A stretch of 64,000 nucleotides of DNA from Scheffersomyces stipitis CBS 6054 (lineage: Eukaryota; Ascomycota; Pichiomycetes; Serinales; Debaryomycetaceae), in contig NC_009042.1 of NCBI RefSeq assembly GCF_000209165.1, positions 62,001 to 126,000 on the forward strand, in the 5' to 3' direction. The notes under the pieces were generated by a model, which did not search any database, was not told the DNA's origin, and saw nothing but the letters and a program-made list of their open reading frames with translations. Both the position numbers and the translations under genes were made by a program. How positions within the stretch are numbered: the first letter of the stretch is position 1; each line of letters begins with the position of its first letter. Positions 29,371 to 40,110 of this stretch are shown piece after piece.

Positions 29371-31086
29371 TTACACGTCGTTCTTGTGGGAGAGAACGAC
29401 TTCTATGTGTGATATTTGTTGCGACAATTGGTGTGTCAACTCGTCAATCTTTGCTTCTCTGTCTTCTGCAGTGATGAACTTCTTTTTGCCTCTAGCAAAC
29501 CAATAGATAATACAGTATGCTCCAAAGACACCAACTACGACAGAGACGTAGTTCATGTTACCTGCGGTGACTGGCATGACAGGTGGGAAACTGTAGAAAA
29601 TAGTAGTGAATACAGTCCAGACGAGAAGAACAATGTTGGCGAAAAGTCCAATTTTACCTAACCAGAATGGACCATGCTTAATGTTGTCTCTTCCCTTCAT
29701 TAACAAGAAAACAACTGGCACAGCGTATGACATCAATAAAAAGATAATACACCCAATGACCATGGCATTGTAGGCAGTAGTAGAGCCCATGTAGATACAA
29801 CCAATGATAGCACACCACACACAAGACATAAGATGGGCATTCACTGGAACACCAGTTCTTGGGTTGACTTTGGACCAATATCTGGATCCTGGCAAACCAT
29901 TGTCTCTAGCAAAAGACCAACATAATCTAGCCTGCCAAGTGTGAGAGGCAATGTTACAACCGATGGCAGTCAAGAAAATTAGGAATTCCAAGATGACAGC
30001 ACCAGCCTTATTGTTCAATACCTGGTAGAAGATATCCATGATTGGCACACCAGTGTTGGAGTTGTAGATGGCGTCCAAATCCTTGATGCAGAAGAACATG
30101 GCAATGGAGTAGGAGAACGAGGTGATGAATCCAATAATAACAGTGCCGATAATTGCAATTGGAATTTGCTTTCTTGGTTCAAGTAATTCTTCAGCAAGAT
30201 GGGTGGCAGCATCCAAACAACTGAAGGACCAGTTGGGGTTGATCAAACCAACAATGAAAGCAATACCACTGGAACTCCAACCAGTACCGTTAGTAAATTC
30301 CACAAACACGAAGTTGGCCGATTGGAATTCTCCTCCAGATTTGGCCAACACCACAATAGTGATGATCAAGAACGACAAAAGAGAGATATACAACGAACTC
30401 TTTGAGATGGCTGGTAGAGGTTTTTCCCAGAGGTTGAAGAATACTAATAAGATGTTGGCGATTTCATAAGTTACAAACACATGCCATGTTTGGATGGTCT
30501 TGTCTGGATGGTACAACATGTACATCCCGACAGCCGAGGAAGCAATGGAAAGAGTAACGGAAGCACTTGTGAAGACGGAACCAGCCCATGCAAAAGCACC
30601 ACACATATAAGCCCAGAAAGGAGCGTATTTCTTGGGAGCCAACTTCATTGTCCAGTAGTATTGGCCACCAGCATTAGGCATGGCACTGATCAACTCACTC
30701 AAACTGATGGCTACACACATGGAAATACAGGCAACAATGAGAATACCGTAGATGATCATCATGGGACCACCAGAACTGATACCTGTGACCAAAGAGGCCG
30801 AGATACCGAACCAAGAGTTGGTTAACCCAAACCCCACACCTAACAATGAGATCACACCAAAGTTACGTCTCAATTCTGGAGCATAACCGGTCTCCTGAAC
30901 TAATTCCAAGTTGGCCTGAGCTTCTTCCATCAACTTCTCAGCATTCTTGCCATCAGCCTGGGCAAGAGCATCCAAGGCTGGCATACCTTGGGCGGTACGA
31001 TTGGAGACATAGTTCTGTATTTCTCCGTAGCCAACGCTGGGCACGTTATGTATCTCAGTGCTCTTTTCGGAGTCTATTTTAGACAT
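29371..31086 (-). CDS. HNM1: Choline/ethanolamine permease, Hnm1-type (APC superfamily)
   Basis: Hnm1 imports choline and ethanolamine for phospholipid synthesis at the plasma membrane. The 571-aa product (S. cerevisiae 563) has 12 predicted spans and the group signature GVGFGLTNSWFGIS (~83). It also has SSGGPMMIIYG, PNAGGQYYW, FIVGLINPNWSFSCLDAATHLAEE and HTWQARLCWSFARDNGLPGSRYW, and ends in NMNYVSVVVG plus a charged tail. Similarity to Hnm1 runs the whole length. The relatives Uga4 (GABA) and Tpo5 (polyamine) are less alike, but gene families of this type expand in CTG-clade yeasts, so substrate is inferred. A TTCACGTGAA box lies 544 bp upstream (31630-31639). Confidence 0.87.
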   Translation of the reverse strand: MSKIDSEKSTEIHNVPSVGYGEIQNYVSNRTAQGMPALDALAQADGKNAEKLMEEAQANLELVQETGYAPELRRNFGVISLLGVGFGLTNSWFGISASLVTGISSGGPMMIIYGILIVACISMCVAISLSELISAMPNAGGQYYWTMKLAPKKYAPFWAYMCGAFAWAGSVFTSASVTLSIASSAVGMYMLYHPDKTIQTWHVFVTYEIANILLVFFNLWEKPLPAISKSSLYISLLSFLIITIVVLAKSGGEFQSANFVFVEFTNGTGWSSSGIAFIVGLINPNWSFSCLDAATHLAEELLEPRKQIPIAIIGTVIIGFITSFSYSIAMFFCIKDLDAIYNSNTGVPIMDIFYQVLNNKAGAVILEFLIFLTAIGCNIASHTWQARLCWSFARDNGLPGSRYWSKVNPRTGVPVNAHLMSCVWCAIIGCIYMGSTTAYNAMVIGCIIFLLMSYAVPVVFLLMKGRDNIKHGPFWLGKIGLFANIVLLVWTVFTTIFYSFPPVMPVTAGNMNYVSVVVGVFGAYCIIYWFARGKKKFITAEDREAKIDELTHQLSQQISHIEVVLSHKNDV

Positions 31087-34000
31087 TATTTATTAGCTAC
31101 TGTAAGAGGTTGGTCTACAAGAGAAACTAAATCTTGAAAACGCTTTGAAAAGTAGGACTATGGTCGATATATATATTAGTTGAAATTAAAGGAGAAAGCT
31201 GAAAATGAAAGTTGCACAAACACAGCTATGATTTTCAGCATGGCAATTATTTCAGAACAATGAATCTTGAATCTACAATCTAAGGTGATACCAGACGGAT
31301 AATTATCAAAACCAAAAATATCGCATAGTTAACTAGGAAATAATATCGGCAGACGTATTAGCTTAGACTGCCAAAAGGAACAGCCCGCTAAGAGTAGATC
31401 TCCGATGATCAACATTTATTGGCTCCCAGTTATTGGTTCTTATCAACTCTGTTCCTTATTAGTGCAACGAGTCCTTAATTATAGTTGAAACTTGGTACAT
31501 CGAATCTTCTCCATTTTGGGTCAAAGAAACCCGCTAAGAATTTTTTGTCGCGCCTGTTCCAGATAAGAAAAGATAAGCCATACTTGATAATGACCGACGA
31601 GTGAAAAATTTCGCATACTCCACGAATAGTTCACGTGAAGTTCTTGAAATTTTTATTTTTCCGTCGTTATCTATTCCCCTGTCACCATGCCGCTAACAAG
31701 CCTGGATCAAGGTCACATCCGGTTACGAGCATGGGGAAAAGAAATACCATCTTGAGTATTAAGGCAAAAATATAATTTTTAGCTACAGCTCTGGTGAAAA
31801 CTCTTCCGGTTCAGCACATCTTGAGTTACTTTGATTCCATGGATATGATCACAGGGCAACTATAGAGAACAGCACAATTGTACGGCTTTTCGTTCTCCCC
31901 TATTTGGCAACAATGTTACCTTGCTACTGCGTATATGAGCCCGATATCGTTTGAACATCGATTTTGTGGAGAAGAATGCCGTTTTATTTAATTAAAGGTA
32001 AGTGTGTACGAAGAATAGCTATAGTCGCTGACGTAGGTAATGTAGGACTTGGAAATAGCAATAACTAAGATATATATACGTGAATATTGGATCAATTGTG
32101 TTTTTTTGTGAAGGCTAACTGTGATGGAAGCTTGGCTGCAACAACAATTTACATACCTTGGGCAACATCTATGTTAGGACCTTTGTTTTAGATTTTGGCA
32201 TTTTGACTTTTTCGATGTTTTTCACATCAGTTTGCGTATAGTGAATGTTTAGCTTATGTACATCATTTCGCGAATCATCATCTGTAATGAAGGTTGATTT
32301 GATTTCAGAATTTCAGTGACGTTGTACACCGCATTGGTGCTTGCTGAAGATTCTAAATACGAAATGGAACAGTATTGTCGATACTTGTAGGTTAACGACT
32401 ATCTTAGACGGTGGCTTGACTATGCATTTCAACTGTTCTCGATAAAATTCGATCGGATTGAACAATACTTTTACGAATATTACATTAATACAACTAAAAA
32501 TTCGAATGAGAAAGTTGGTGTCATCGTTCAACGGTTCAATTTCCATTACACACGAATATATAGACCTGATAAATACCGACGCTAGAGTGTGTAGACACCA
32601 AGAACTGTTATTGAATCTGTGATTTAAGAGATATTATTACAAGTAAATTGTTGAAGTAAAACGAATTGATACAATGAGTATTCTATTTTATTGTATCAAT
32701 TTCTATGTCCCTGTCCTTGGTGCTGAAAATTTCAAAAACCAAAAGAGATCCGAAGAAACGACTTAGTTGTTATAGTACCATAATAGGTAGTCATCCATAC
32801 GCTCATTTTCCTCGTGTAGTTTACTTTAGCAATTTGTACTACAACCATATTGAATAAGTACTTGCTAAATGCAGCTGCCGAAATTTTGGCAAATTTAAGG
32901 TTGCTATCAAGGTCGGCAACAGGAACATTGAGTAGAGCCACCTATTGAGTGGAGGCGATATTGAGATATTCCAGTAAGTACCAATTAGATGGTGTAAACT
33001 ATCAAGTCGTCTTGGGCATTGTGTGCTATGCAAGGACCCTTCCTTTTAGCGCGTGACGTCTAAAACCTCTGCTCTATGCTCTAAACCGGAAGCACCTCAA
33101 TAGAACCAGAGGCTTATTGATACCTTGACACAAAACAGGACGAACTCTATTCACGCATTTCGCAGCTCTAGATAGACGACGCATTATAGTGGCATGTTGC
33201 AACAATGGAGGCGACAATTGCGTCGGTTCTTAAACTGTCATGGGCAAAATGAATTTGTTTCATGAAGCCGCATCATTTCATTTGTGCCAAAGAATGGGGA
33301 TCAAATAACCATAGCTGAAGCTAGAAGTCTACGAAGAAAAGTTAAATTGAAGAGCTCTTGGTACTTGAAAATAAAATCACTTAGGTTTCTAGTACTACAA
33401 TGGGTTCCGAAAAGTAAATTGACGAAAGTCGAACAGTTAGTAGAAGAGCTGGCTTTTCCTCCTTAAATATAATAAAGGGAAGTAATTCACTGATCTCTTG
33501 TTATGTTATCAAATATTTTTTGCTGGCGCAAATATGGCATCATAATTGAAATAAACTATACTGACTCCAGCTTTCACTAAAATATTGCGAAATCGTTTTG
33601 CACGATTATCAGTGGTTCCATATTTCAGTTTTGCTAAATCAAAAATTTGAATCATTAGCAGAAGTATGTTACATTAATAATCCCGTCATTTTGTGTGCTG
33701 TCCAGTGACTTTTAAGATAATAATAATTTGAAAATGAGGCAAAGAGATGTATTTTTTATACATTATATTTAAGGATGGCTCCCTGCTTATTCATACATTA
33801 ATATGTAGAAAGTTGCCAATTCGGTTCTCTTTTAAAAAGATACAAAAACGAAGGGATGGGCCAAATCTATCCGGTCGATTAGGGAAATATTGTTGTTGTT
33901 TTCGGTAAGTTGAGAAACGAAAGCAACATCCCCTGTTGCCTGAGGTTCCTTGAAGAATTAAGAATTCCTTCGAAAGTAAACCTACATCTCTTATTTAATT

Positions 34001-34737
34001 CCACAAAGAACAGTGGCTGTATAAGATCAAACATCCAACTGTCAATTTTGACATAACATATCTACACCTTACTTGTACCTTTTCAGAACCAAAAAGTAAA
34101 TCTGCCCAGATTTCAACCTATTGTTAGATACTCAGACAAAAGAAAAATAAATAGATTTTAGTTTACCACTCCTCTTCTTTTTGGTTATATTTTTTCTATT
34201 ATTTCTGGAATGTACTGGGTATTCACAAAAGACTTATACTATTGTAAGTCGAGGAGACTGCTCTGCGGTTGAGGTAGATGTGGTCTCTTTGCAGAAGTTA
34301 GGTACTGGACTAAAAGCAGGAAAAGCGGGATGGCAGAATATGAAAAAGTGAAGTAAGTTCGTGCATACCAGAAAATTTTGCAATATCCAGTTACAACAGG
34401 TATTAGTAAATACTGCGTTTGATCCCAGTTTGTAGGTCAACTGTACAGTGCTTTCAATTTTTATTTGAACTAGTTACTGGAATTGTTTGAACCCTCTCGC
34501 TCAAAAATATTAATAAGAGTTACCGCAACTTGTTCCAACCAATACACAATCTATAATATATGACTGTGTCTTAAATGTATGTTATATGTTATATTCTATA
34601 CGTTATGACCATGAGTGACACGTATTAATACACGATATACAATATAATATATTAATAACGACTGAATTGAGTAGACTGGTTTATCAAAAGAACTTCTGTT
34701 CAATTTCTACAATTTGAGTGGACATCTAAAGCATGCC
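31087..34737. other. 3.65-kb gene-free, AT-rich stretch
   Basis: No gene could be supported on either strand. All open frames are short and lack recognisable domains (for example 32313-32546, 32732-32941 and 33284-33466). It contains a perfect 12-bp inverted repeat (32664-32701), and the TGTTGCAACA palindrome near 33194 resembles joined copia LTR ends. The HNM1 promoter takes up the first part. With the relic downstream it forms the least gene-dense part of the window. Confidence 0.65.
32664..32701. repeat. Perfect 12-bp inverted repeat (hairpin)
   Basis: AATTGATACAAT (32664-32675) and ATTGTATCAATT (32690-32701) are exact inverse copies separated by 14 bases. It lies in gene-free DNA, so it is not a coding by-product. 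Role unknown: a relic of a small inverted-repeat element, a protein site or a transcript end. Confidence 0.85.
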
Positions 34738-35232
34738 ATGGACAAAGGTTACTATATTCACTCATTGAGTTATATAAATGCAAGCATTTCTGATGACAAC
34801 GTAATCTATGCTTCTGACTACACCTTCACTGTTGGTACTGCCAATGAACCAATTGCAAATGTGCACTTGATAAACAACAAGCATTTCATTTCAGTTGACG
34901 ACTTCTCCGATACAGATCTCGCTAAGAGAACGGACGTAAGCGATCTGGATGCATTTGGTACCGAGAAAATGTCTCAAGGAGCCATAATTAGTCAGGGATG
35001 TCATAAGTATGGATCCAATGAAGAACTCAATACAAAGAACGACTGGGCAACTATGATGGATCTTATCTACGACTATTCTGACTTGTGGAAAAAAGACAAT
35101 AAGCATCATTTGCATTACACAATTCATGATCAAAACCACAACCACGTTATATTCGCACAAGGAGAATTAAAGTTAGGTAGCAAGCAAGACTACTCTGACT
35201 GGGCCAACTGGAACACCATTTGCGATGAATAA
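34738..35232 (+). CDS. Orphan 164-aa reading frame, possibly a 5'-truncated gene
   Basis: The frame is open from just after a TAG at 34672, but its first ATG is at 34738. It would encode 164 residues, rich in Asp, Asn and His, with two Cys and no membrane span or signal peptide. A dibasic Kex2-like site (LAKR, ~60) is followed by a stretch containing WATMMDLIYDYSDLW and HHLHYTIHDQNHNH, and the protein ends in WNTICDE. Composition and length well above chance suggest it is or was coding. The combination of a Kex2-like site without a signal peptide suggests a secreted protein that has lost its first part, or an unseen 5' exon. I do not recognise the family. Confidence 0.45.
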   Translation: MDKGYYIHSLSYINASISDDNVIYASDYTFTVGTANEPIANVHLINNKHFISVDDFSDTDLAKRTDVSDLDAFGTEKMSQGAIISQGCHKYGSNEELNTKNDWATMMDLIYDYSDLWKKDNKHHLHYTIHDQNHNHVIFAQGELKLGSKQDYSDWANWNTICDE

Positions 35233-36000
35233 ATTTATCTTCGTGGAGAATTTGCGAAGACCGGAGATAAAGTGACTTATAGAAAATGCAGTAATTTTGT
35301 TCTCAGCAAAATTATCAGTCTTATTTCTTATTCTTTTATTGTTGGTGATGCTAGTGGTATAAAGTGCAAAATGGCAATTTCTAGCCTAATTGAACAAGTT
35401 CTCTTCTCATCTACCTTCGGATTCTTGTTTTTCTGAATATTTCTTCATTTCAAGAGTTCTCGTCCATTGTGTCACCTCTGATGTACTCATTTATTATTCA
35501 ATGTTTAAAGCTTTCGCTTGCTTAATCTAATGAATGTTTTAAAATTATGTATTTGTAAGGATCCTGAACAAGTATTTGAATTAGTAAACTAGGCTCAAAT
35601 TTATTTGTGTTGAACGAGTGATCAATTACAAGACCGTTAACATTTCTCTGCCGAACTCAATCTTATTGTGCTGCCTTGGATACGAACAAGTTCAAAAAAT
35701 ATTCCTTGCAAATGTCTCGCACAGAACTTGCTATACTTATAATTGTAATGAATATGCTTTTTATTGCTTTAACAATTTCTTGCCATAGAAATGTCTTCTC
35801 TATTATTAATTAACAACATATTTCCATATCTATCTACTCGAATTCAGATTTAGTGTATTGCAACCTCACTTCCCCAAATGCGATATTTTCCTATTGTGGC
35901 GACTAACGCCTTCAGCAATCAGAATTCATATAAATAGACAGGAGCTCCCACAACATCATCCTTGACAAACGGCGCACCAAGAACTAAGCTTTAATATCTT
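35233..36000. promoter_or_regulatory. Intergenic region with TATA box before the 36-kb ORF pair
   Basis: 768 bp, AT-rich. A good TATA box (TATAAATAG, 35929-35937) lies 72 bp before the ATG at 36001, a usual promoter layout. Nothing else recognised. Confidence 0.5.
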
Positions 36001-36325
36001 ATGTCGTCTACAAATGTTTATTTTTTCTTGCTTGCCTATATTCCTTTTCTTGCATTTCTCACTGTTGGTGTTTACGTCTTCCTTAGAGCAATCCAGAGGT
36101 CAGGATATTCCGCTCTTCCTGGGTCGGACTAATGAGAATTCGAAGTTGGTACCAAATAGAGAACTGATGTGGTCTTTGGTTTTGTTCGATCTTGGTTTGG
36201 CAATATTTGCTGTCAGCACCTCTCCGGTTTGGAACAAAAGGTTGGACTTGACCCCTTCAAAGTCCACTGCATTAGTTATCGGAGTCATCTTAATTACAAA
36301 TCTGATTATGTTTCTATCCATATAG
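36001..36325 (+). pseudogene. Small membrane-protein gene, apparently frameshifted
   Basis: From the ATG at 36001 a 43-codon frame encodes a hydrophobic start (MSSTNVYFFLLAYIPFLAFL) and a basic flank, stopping at 36130. A second frame, open from 36014 to 36325, encodes at its end NSKLVPNRELMWSL, a hydrophobic span, VWNKRLDLTPSKSTALV and another span. Codon choice looks normal in frame 1 for the first ~110 bases and in frame 2 for the last ~200. A single one-base shift near 36090-36130 would therefore explain both. Alternatives are a genuine 103-aa protein from 36014 overlapped by an unrelated short frame, or a sequencing error. A TATA box is present upstream. Family not recognised. Confidence 0.45.
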
Positions 36326-36835
36326 AAGCAAGCTCAATTCAAGAACTGGGATGTATATTCTAGAGTCGCTACTAAATTTGGAAATTATTCAAGTATTTCC
36401 GCAAAGATCGGTAGAGTACTGATCAATTCATAGAACTTGCAGTCAATGAACCACTTGGATACGAGGCGTATCTGAAAAATAAGTATATATAACGAGTTGC
36501 ATGAACTCATTTTTCTGAGTAGTAATTTTAGATTTACCTTTTTAACTACAATACAATAAGAAAATTTCTGAATGCACCAATTTGTGATCAAGGTAAAAAA
36601 ATAGAAAGGGTTTAATTTGGAACCTCTTGAAACCGGAAAGTGTCTTCTTTTTGAGGCAAACTAAATTTGATTACGGTTCCTGGTTTCCCATGCAAAAATC
36701 ATTTCCCTATGCAAAGTTGCCATCTCATTTTGATTATTTCCTGGAGAATTGTATGTATTAAGAGTCAGTCAAATTATCAATTTCAAATGTTCCAATGCAG
36801 CAACATCTGAAAGTCGTTCAACTGTACACATAGGA
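36326..36835. other. AT-rich spacer before the copia relic
   Basis: 510 bp without a supportable gene. The last part may include more degraded retroelement sequence leading into the RNase H relic. Confidence 0.4.
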
Positions 36836-37006
36836 AATTTTGAAAACTATGGTCGTCAATTAGTAATGCACGTGCCTTCAATGAACGAGAACTTATATTT
36901 CATTAAGATGTTAGAGCAATATACACGGCACCCAAACCTTCATTGGATTGCATGTGTATATCTCGATATACTTTTAACGAATTCAGTTGGGCTCTTCAAA
37001 GGAGGC
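36836..37006 (+). mobile_element. Degenerate Ty1/copia-type pol fragment (RNase H region)
   Basis: In one frame the translation reads NYGRQLVMHVPS, then MLEQYTRHPNLHWIACVYLDILL, then NSVGLF. This follows the copia-class pattern Y-R-x-LVG-L-Y ... ML-S-QY-x-x-P-x-x-x-HW-x-A-x-x-x-LRYLKGT-x-x-x-GL at the end of reverse transcriptase/start of RNase H. The surrounding frame begins at TTG and is interrupted, and no LTRs or other pol domains were recognised nearby. It is an old fragment, plausibly of a Ty5-like element. Confidence 0.6.
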
Positions 37007-37878
37007 GAACGCAAGTATCGCACGACACTATACTACAGAATTCAGCTCCTGTGTTGAAGGAATGCATTTGCCACGTAAAAGTGAAGAATTTGATGTAGCA
37101 ATTTTTTTTTTTAACGTAGTGGCATACATTGGTTAGGCTAATTCTCTGAAAAAGTACGAACTGCGTACATGTACATCTGGCCCAGTAAAATACTTGGTAT
37201 TGTGACAACGATAACTATGGGCAATAATCCTTCTACATACAAAATAATTATTTACCTATTAATATTTTGCAACCTGCACCTAATATTTCTCCTAAGAAAC
37301 TGTCAATTAATTTTTCCTGTTCATTAGTGTTAAAACTTACCATAATCTTTACAAAATTCATTCTCGATATTAATCTAAATATCTTTACTGTATAGCTCTA
37401 TTCGGATAAATTGTGAAGACTATAGACAATGATCAAGTCTAGAGACATTTCGAAGAACATCTAGAAGCAGAGAATCAAGAACTGATAAATTTATCAAATA
37501 ATGTTATTAATAGCGGCTAGAGAATCAGATCCTGTTTTGGATCTATCCGCCAAACTATTTAGTTTACAATTGTAAAGTCTAAGGAGTAGGGATCTAAAAT
37601 CTGTTGCCTGTTTCAGTGCATACCGAATTTCATTTTGCGTCCTAAAGCATAAAAAAACCAGTGGCACATATCCGTTGCATTAATTCAAGGCCCTTGAGAA
37701 ACTTTTCGGCCCTCTAAGACATTTCATCTAACTTGTCTGTAATTCTTTTAATGCCACAATTGAGTTATGAAAGCATGATAGAAATCTACATTGGGATCTG
37801 GAAGTAGAGAACTAATCGTTTATGGTGTTGATGCTGTTGTAAAATATTAAACGTGTCAACAACGTAATGCCATGTGGG
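37007..37878. other. Spacer between the copia relic and the MATE gene
   Basis: 872 bp, AT-rich, with no gene seen. Includes a 14-bp palindrome TGATAAATTTATCA (37483-37496). Near 37822-37864 lie TGTTG and CAACA words of the kind that bound copia LTRs, but no complete LTR could be defined. Confidence 0.4.
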
Positions 37879-39699
37879 CTATATACTAGCCTCTTCTTCA
37901 TCTTCTATATCTTGCTCCATACGCAAACCTGCCTTCAAGACAATATCCTCCCAGTCGCTGAATATAATCACAAGCGTTTCACTAAGCCCAATAAGGATCA
38001 TGCCGCTACCAATTCCTAGCCAGAGCCCAATAAGTTTAAGACCGCCAATTTTACTGAGAACAAGTGCTAGCGGTAAGGCAAATGCATAGTAGGCAACGAA
38101 GTTAATGACTCCACCTATCTTCTGTGAACCTTGTGCCCTTAAGATACCGCTAGCTACCGAAGCCGTACCGTCGAAAATCTGGATTATAGACACTAGCGGG
38201 TTGAACAATTGCACAACTAACGCTATCACACCTTCATCTTGTGAGAAAAGTTGGGCTATCTGTTTTTTGAATGTAAATAATGCAAGACAGTTTAATGTAG
38301 CCACAAAAAGCGCTATTACCAATGCCATCTTTGTAGCGGTTCTTGCTCCTTCAATATTCTGCCCGCCAATGAAGTTAGCGATTCTCGTTGATGCAGCGAT
38401 ACTTACAGCAAACGGAACCATATAAGTTAATGATGCGATACTAGAAACAGCACTCTGAGCAGCTAACTCGGTTGTTCCGAAGTAGGATGCAAACAAGGTC
38501 ATTATTTCATATGCCAAATACTCTGACTCCAACATGACAATGCCAGGAATGGCTAACTGTGACAATTCGTTCCACTGTTGGAAGATTTCCAGGAAGGAAG
38601 CAATACCGAACCAGCACTTACCTCCATCAATATACTTTACATAGAGTACCATCAAGGTGCACATCAACCAGAAGTTGACTACAGCTGCGATCGGTGCTCC
38701 TACATAGCCTATGCCGTACGTCTGGTTCCATACCAAAAAATAGGATAAGCATATGTTCACTGGTGCACTGACAAAAAGTATCCCCGTTCCAGCCTCAAAG
38801 ATACCCTGGGCTTGTAAGAAACGCTTACCATTTTCGAACATAATATACGCTGGAGCACCTAAGATCAACACTCTCAAGAACAAAGTCGTAAGCTCTAGAA
38901 CCTCTTTACTAGAAATGACGTATTGCAATACGTGATGCGAATACCACCACAATATTCCACAAGGAATGTACACCATCCAGGAGAACACGGTACACCGTTG
39001 CACGAAGATGTTGACCAACTCGTAGTTGCCAGAACCGTAAGCTTGGGGACATAGAGTATCTAGAGCTGTGGCTATACCTTCAAAAATAGCAAACGTAATA
39101 GTAGACGACATCGTAGCCAACGATACCGCTGCCAATTCGTTCTTACCGAGGTGTCCTACCACTAATAAACACACTATGGAAAAGAAGTGTTCCAAGACAA
39201 ATGTAATAATTAAGGGTATGGCATATCTGAGAATCATTTTTCCTTCTATGTAGTAGTTCGTTTTTAGATTTATGAAGTCTTCTAACTGGTTGTAGGAGAT
39301 TATGGACGAGAATGACGAACGATGAGTTGATCTAGATTCCGTTCTTCGTGCAGAAAGTGCTTCTTCCAGCTCTTCTACAGCCATATATCGCCTCTGGTGC
39401 TCTTCTACCAACCAACTATGAAATGACTCTTGGTCTTCGCCAGTATGTACTGAGCTCAAAGTAGACGGTAAAGAACGTGAGGTGCTGACACTGGCAGCAT
39501 CACTGATCTCGTGTTCAACACCTATAGCGGAACCGCTTTCGATCATTGATAAGAAAGATCTCTGATCTTCACCTAACCCATAGAGAAATAATGGATACTG
39601 TGTGGAGGGAGGAATGAACAAACGTCTCCGTCTTCCTCCAGGAAGCCCGCCTACCGTATTTGGGTTGGCGAGCTTGTTGATGCTTGGAAACAACACCAT
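37879..39699 (-). CDS. ERC1: MATE-family efflux transporter, Erc1-type
   Basis: MATE proteins export small molecules in exchange for cations. Yeast Erc1 confers ethionine resistance and affects S-adenosylmethionine accumulation. The 606-aa product has a ~165-residue cytosolic N-terminus rich in Ser/Arg/Glu, then two six-helix MatE repeats. The first is marked by EHFFSIVCLLVVGHLGKNELAAVSLA and GIATALDTLCPQAYGSGNYELV. The second contains IPGIVMLESEYLAYEIMTLFASYFG, AQSAV and IAASTRIANFIGGQNIEGAR, with a GILRAQG-QKIGG loop near the end. Length is near S. cerevisiae Erc1 (581 aa); YDR338C is the other close relative, so the exact ortholog is uncertain. The acidic tail is EDEEEASI. Confidence 0.85.
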   Translation of the reverse strand: MVLFPSINKLANPNTVGGLPGGRRRRLFIPPSTQYPLFLYGLGEDQRSFLSMIESGSAIGVEHEISDAASVSTSRSLPSTLSSVHTGEDQESFHSWLVEEHQRRYMAVEELEEALSARRTESRSTHRSSFSSIISYNQLEDFINLKTNYYIEGKMILRYAIPLIITFVLEHFFSIVCLLVVGHLGKNELAAVSLATMSSTITFAIFEGIATALDTLCPQAYGSGNYELVNIFVQRCTVFSWMVYIPCGILWWYSHHVLQYVISSKEVLELTTLFLRVLILGAPAYIMFENGKRFLQAQGIFEAGTGILFVSAPVNICLSYFLVWNQTYGIGYVGAPIAAVVNFWLMCTLMVLYVKYIDGGKCWFGIASFLEIFQQWNELSQLAIPGIVMLESEYLAYEIMTLFASYFGTTELAAQSAVSSIASLTYMVPFAVSIAASTRIANFIGGQNIEGARTATKMALVIALFVATLNCLALFTFKKQIAQLFSQDEGVIALVVQLFNPLVSIIQIFDGTASVASGILRAQGSQKIGGVINFVAYYAFALPLALVLSKIGGLKLIGLWLGIGSGMILIGLSETLVIIFSDWEDIVLKAGLRMEQDIEDEEEASI

Positions 39700-40110
39700 C
39701 GTGACTGACTACAACAGTGTAAGTAAAGCAATGAATTTCTTGGTGAAGAAGTACTATTTCATTTTTCTAATTTTCACTTCATTCCTAATTAGGCTGGCAG
39801 CGGTTCCATCGCGCACAATATCAACTAAATTTTAGCCAGCTCTCAGATAAGAATAGTTTTGCGGCCATTATTATCAGACGTACAAAAAATGAAAAAGATG
39901 GATTAGATCAGTACTTTCTGTAGAGTGAGATTTTATCGTACTGGTTAGTTCACATGGTTTAGTTCATACTCTTGAAATCATATGTCCTATTTATATTCTT
40001 TTTCTCATCTTTGTCTTTCGCAATATATTCAAAGTAGATAAAGTAGTAACTAGAACTGCCACCATACAATAGTGACTATAGTAGCAGTATAAGAAAGTAT
40101 ATAAATGCAT
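39700..40110. promoter_or_regulatory. MATE gene promoter / DFG5 3' region
   Basis: 411 bp between two minus-strand genes. No other feature seen. Confidence 0.5.

Noticed and set aside
36749..37057. 102-codon frame as a gene
   Set aside because: Starts at TTG and its only recognisable part is a broken copia RNase H segment; treated as a relic.
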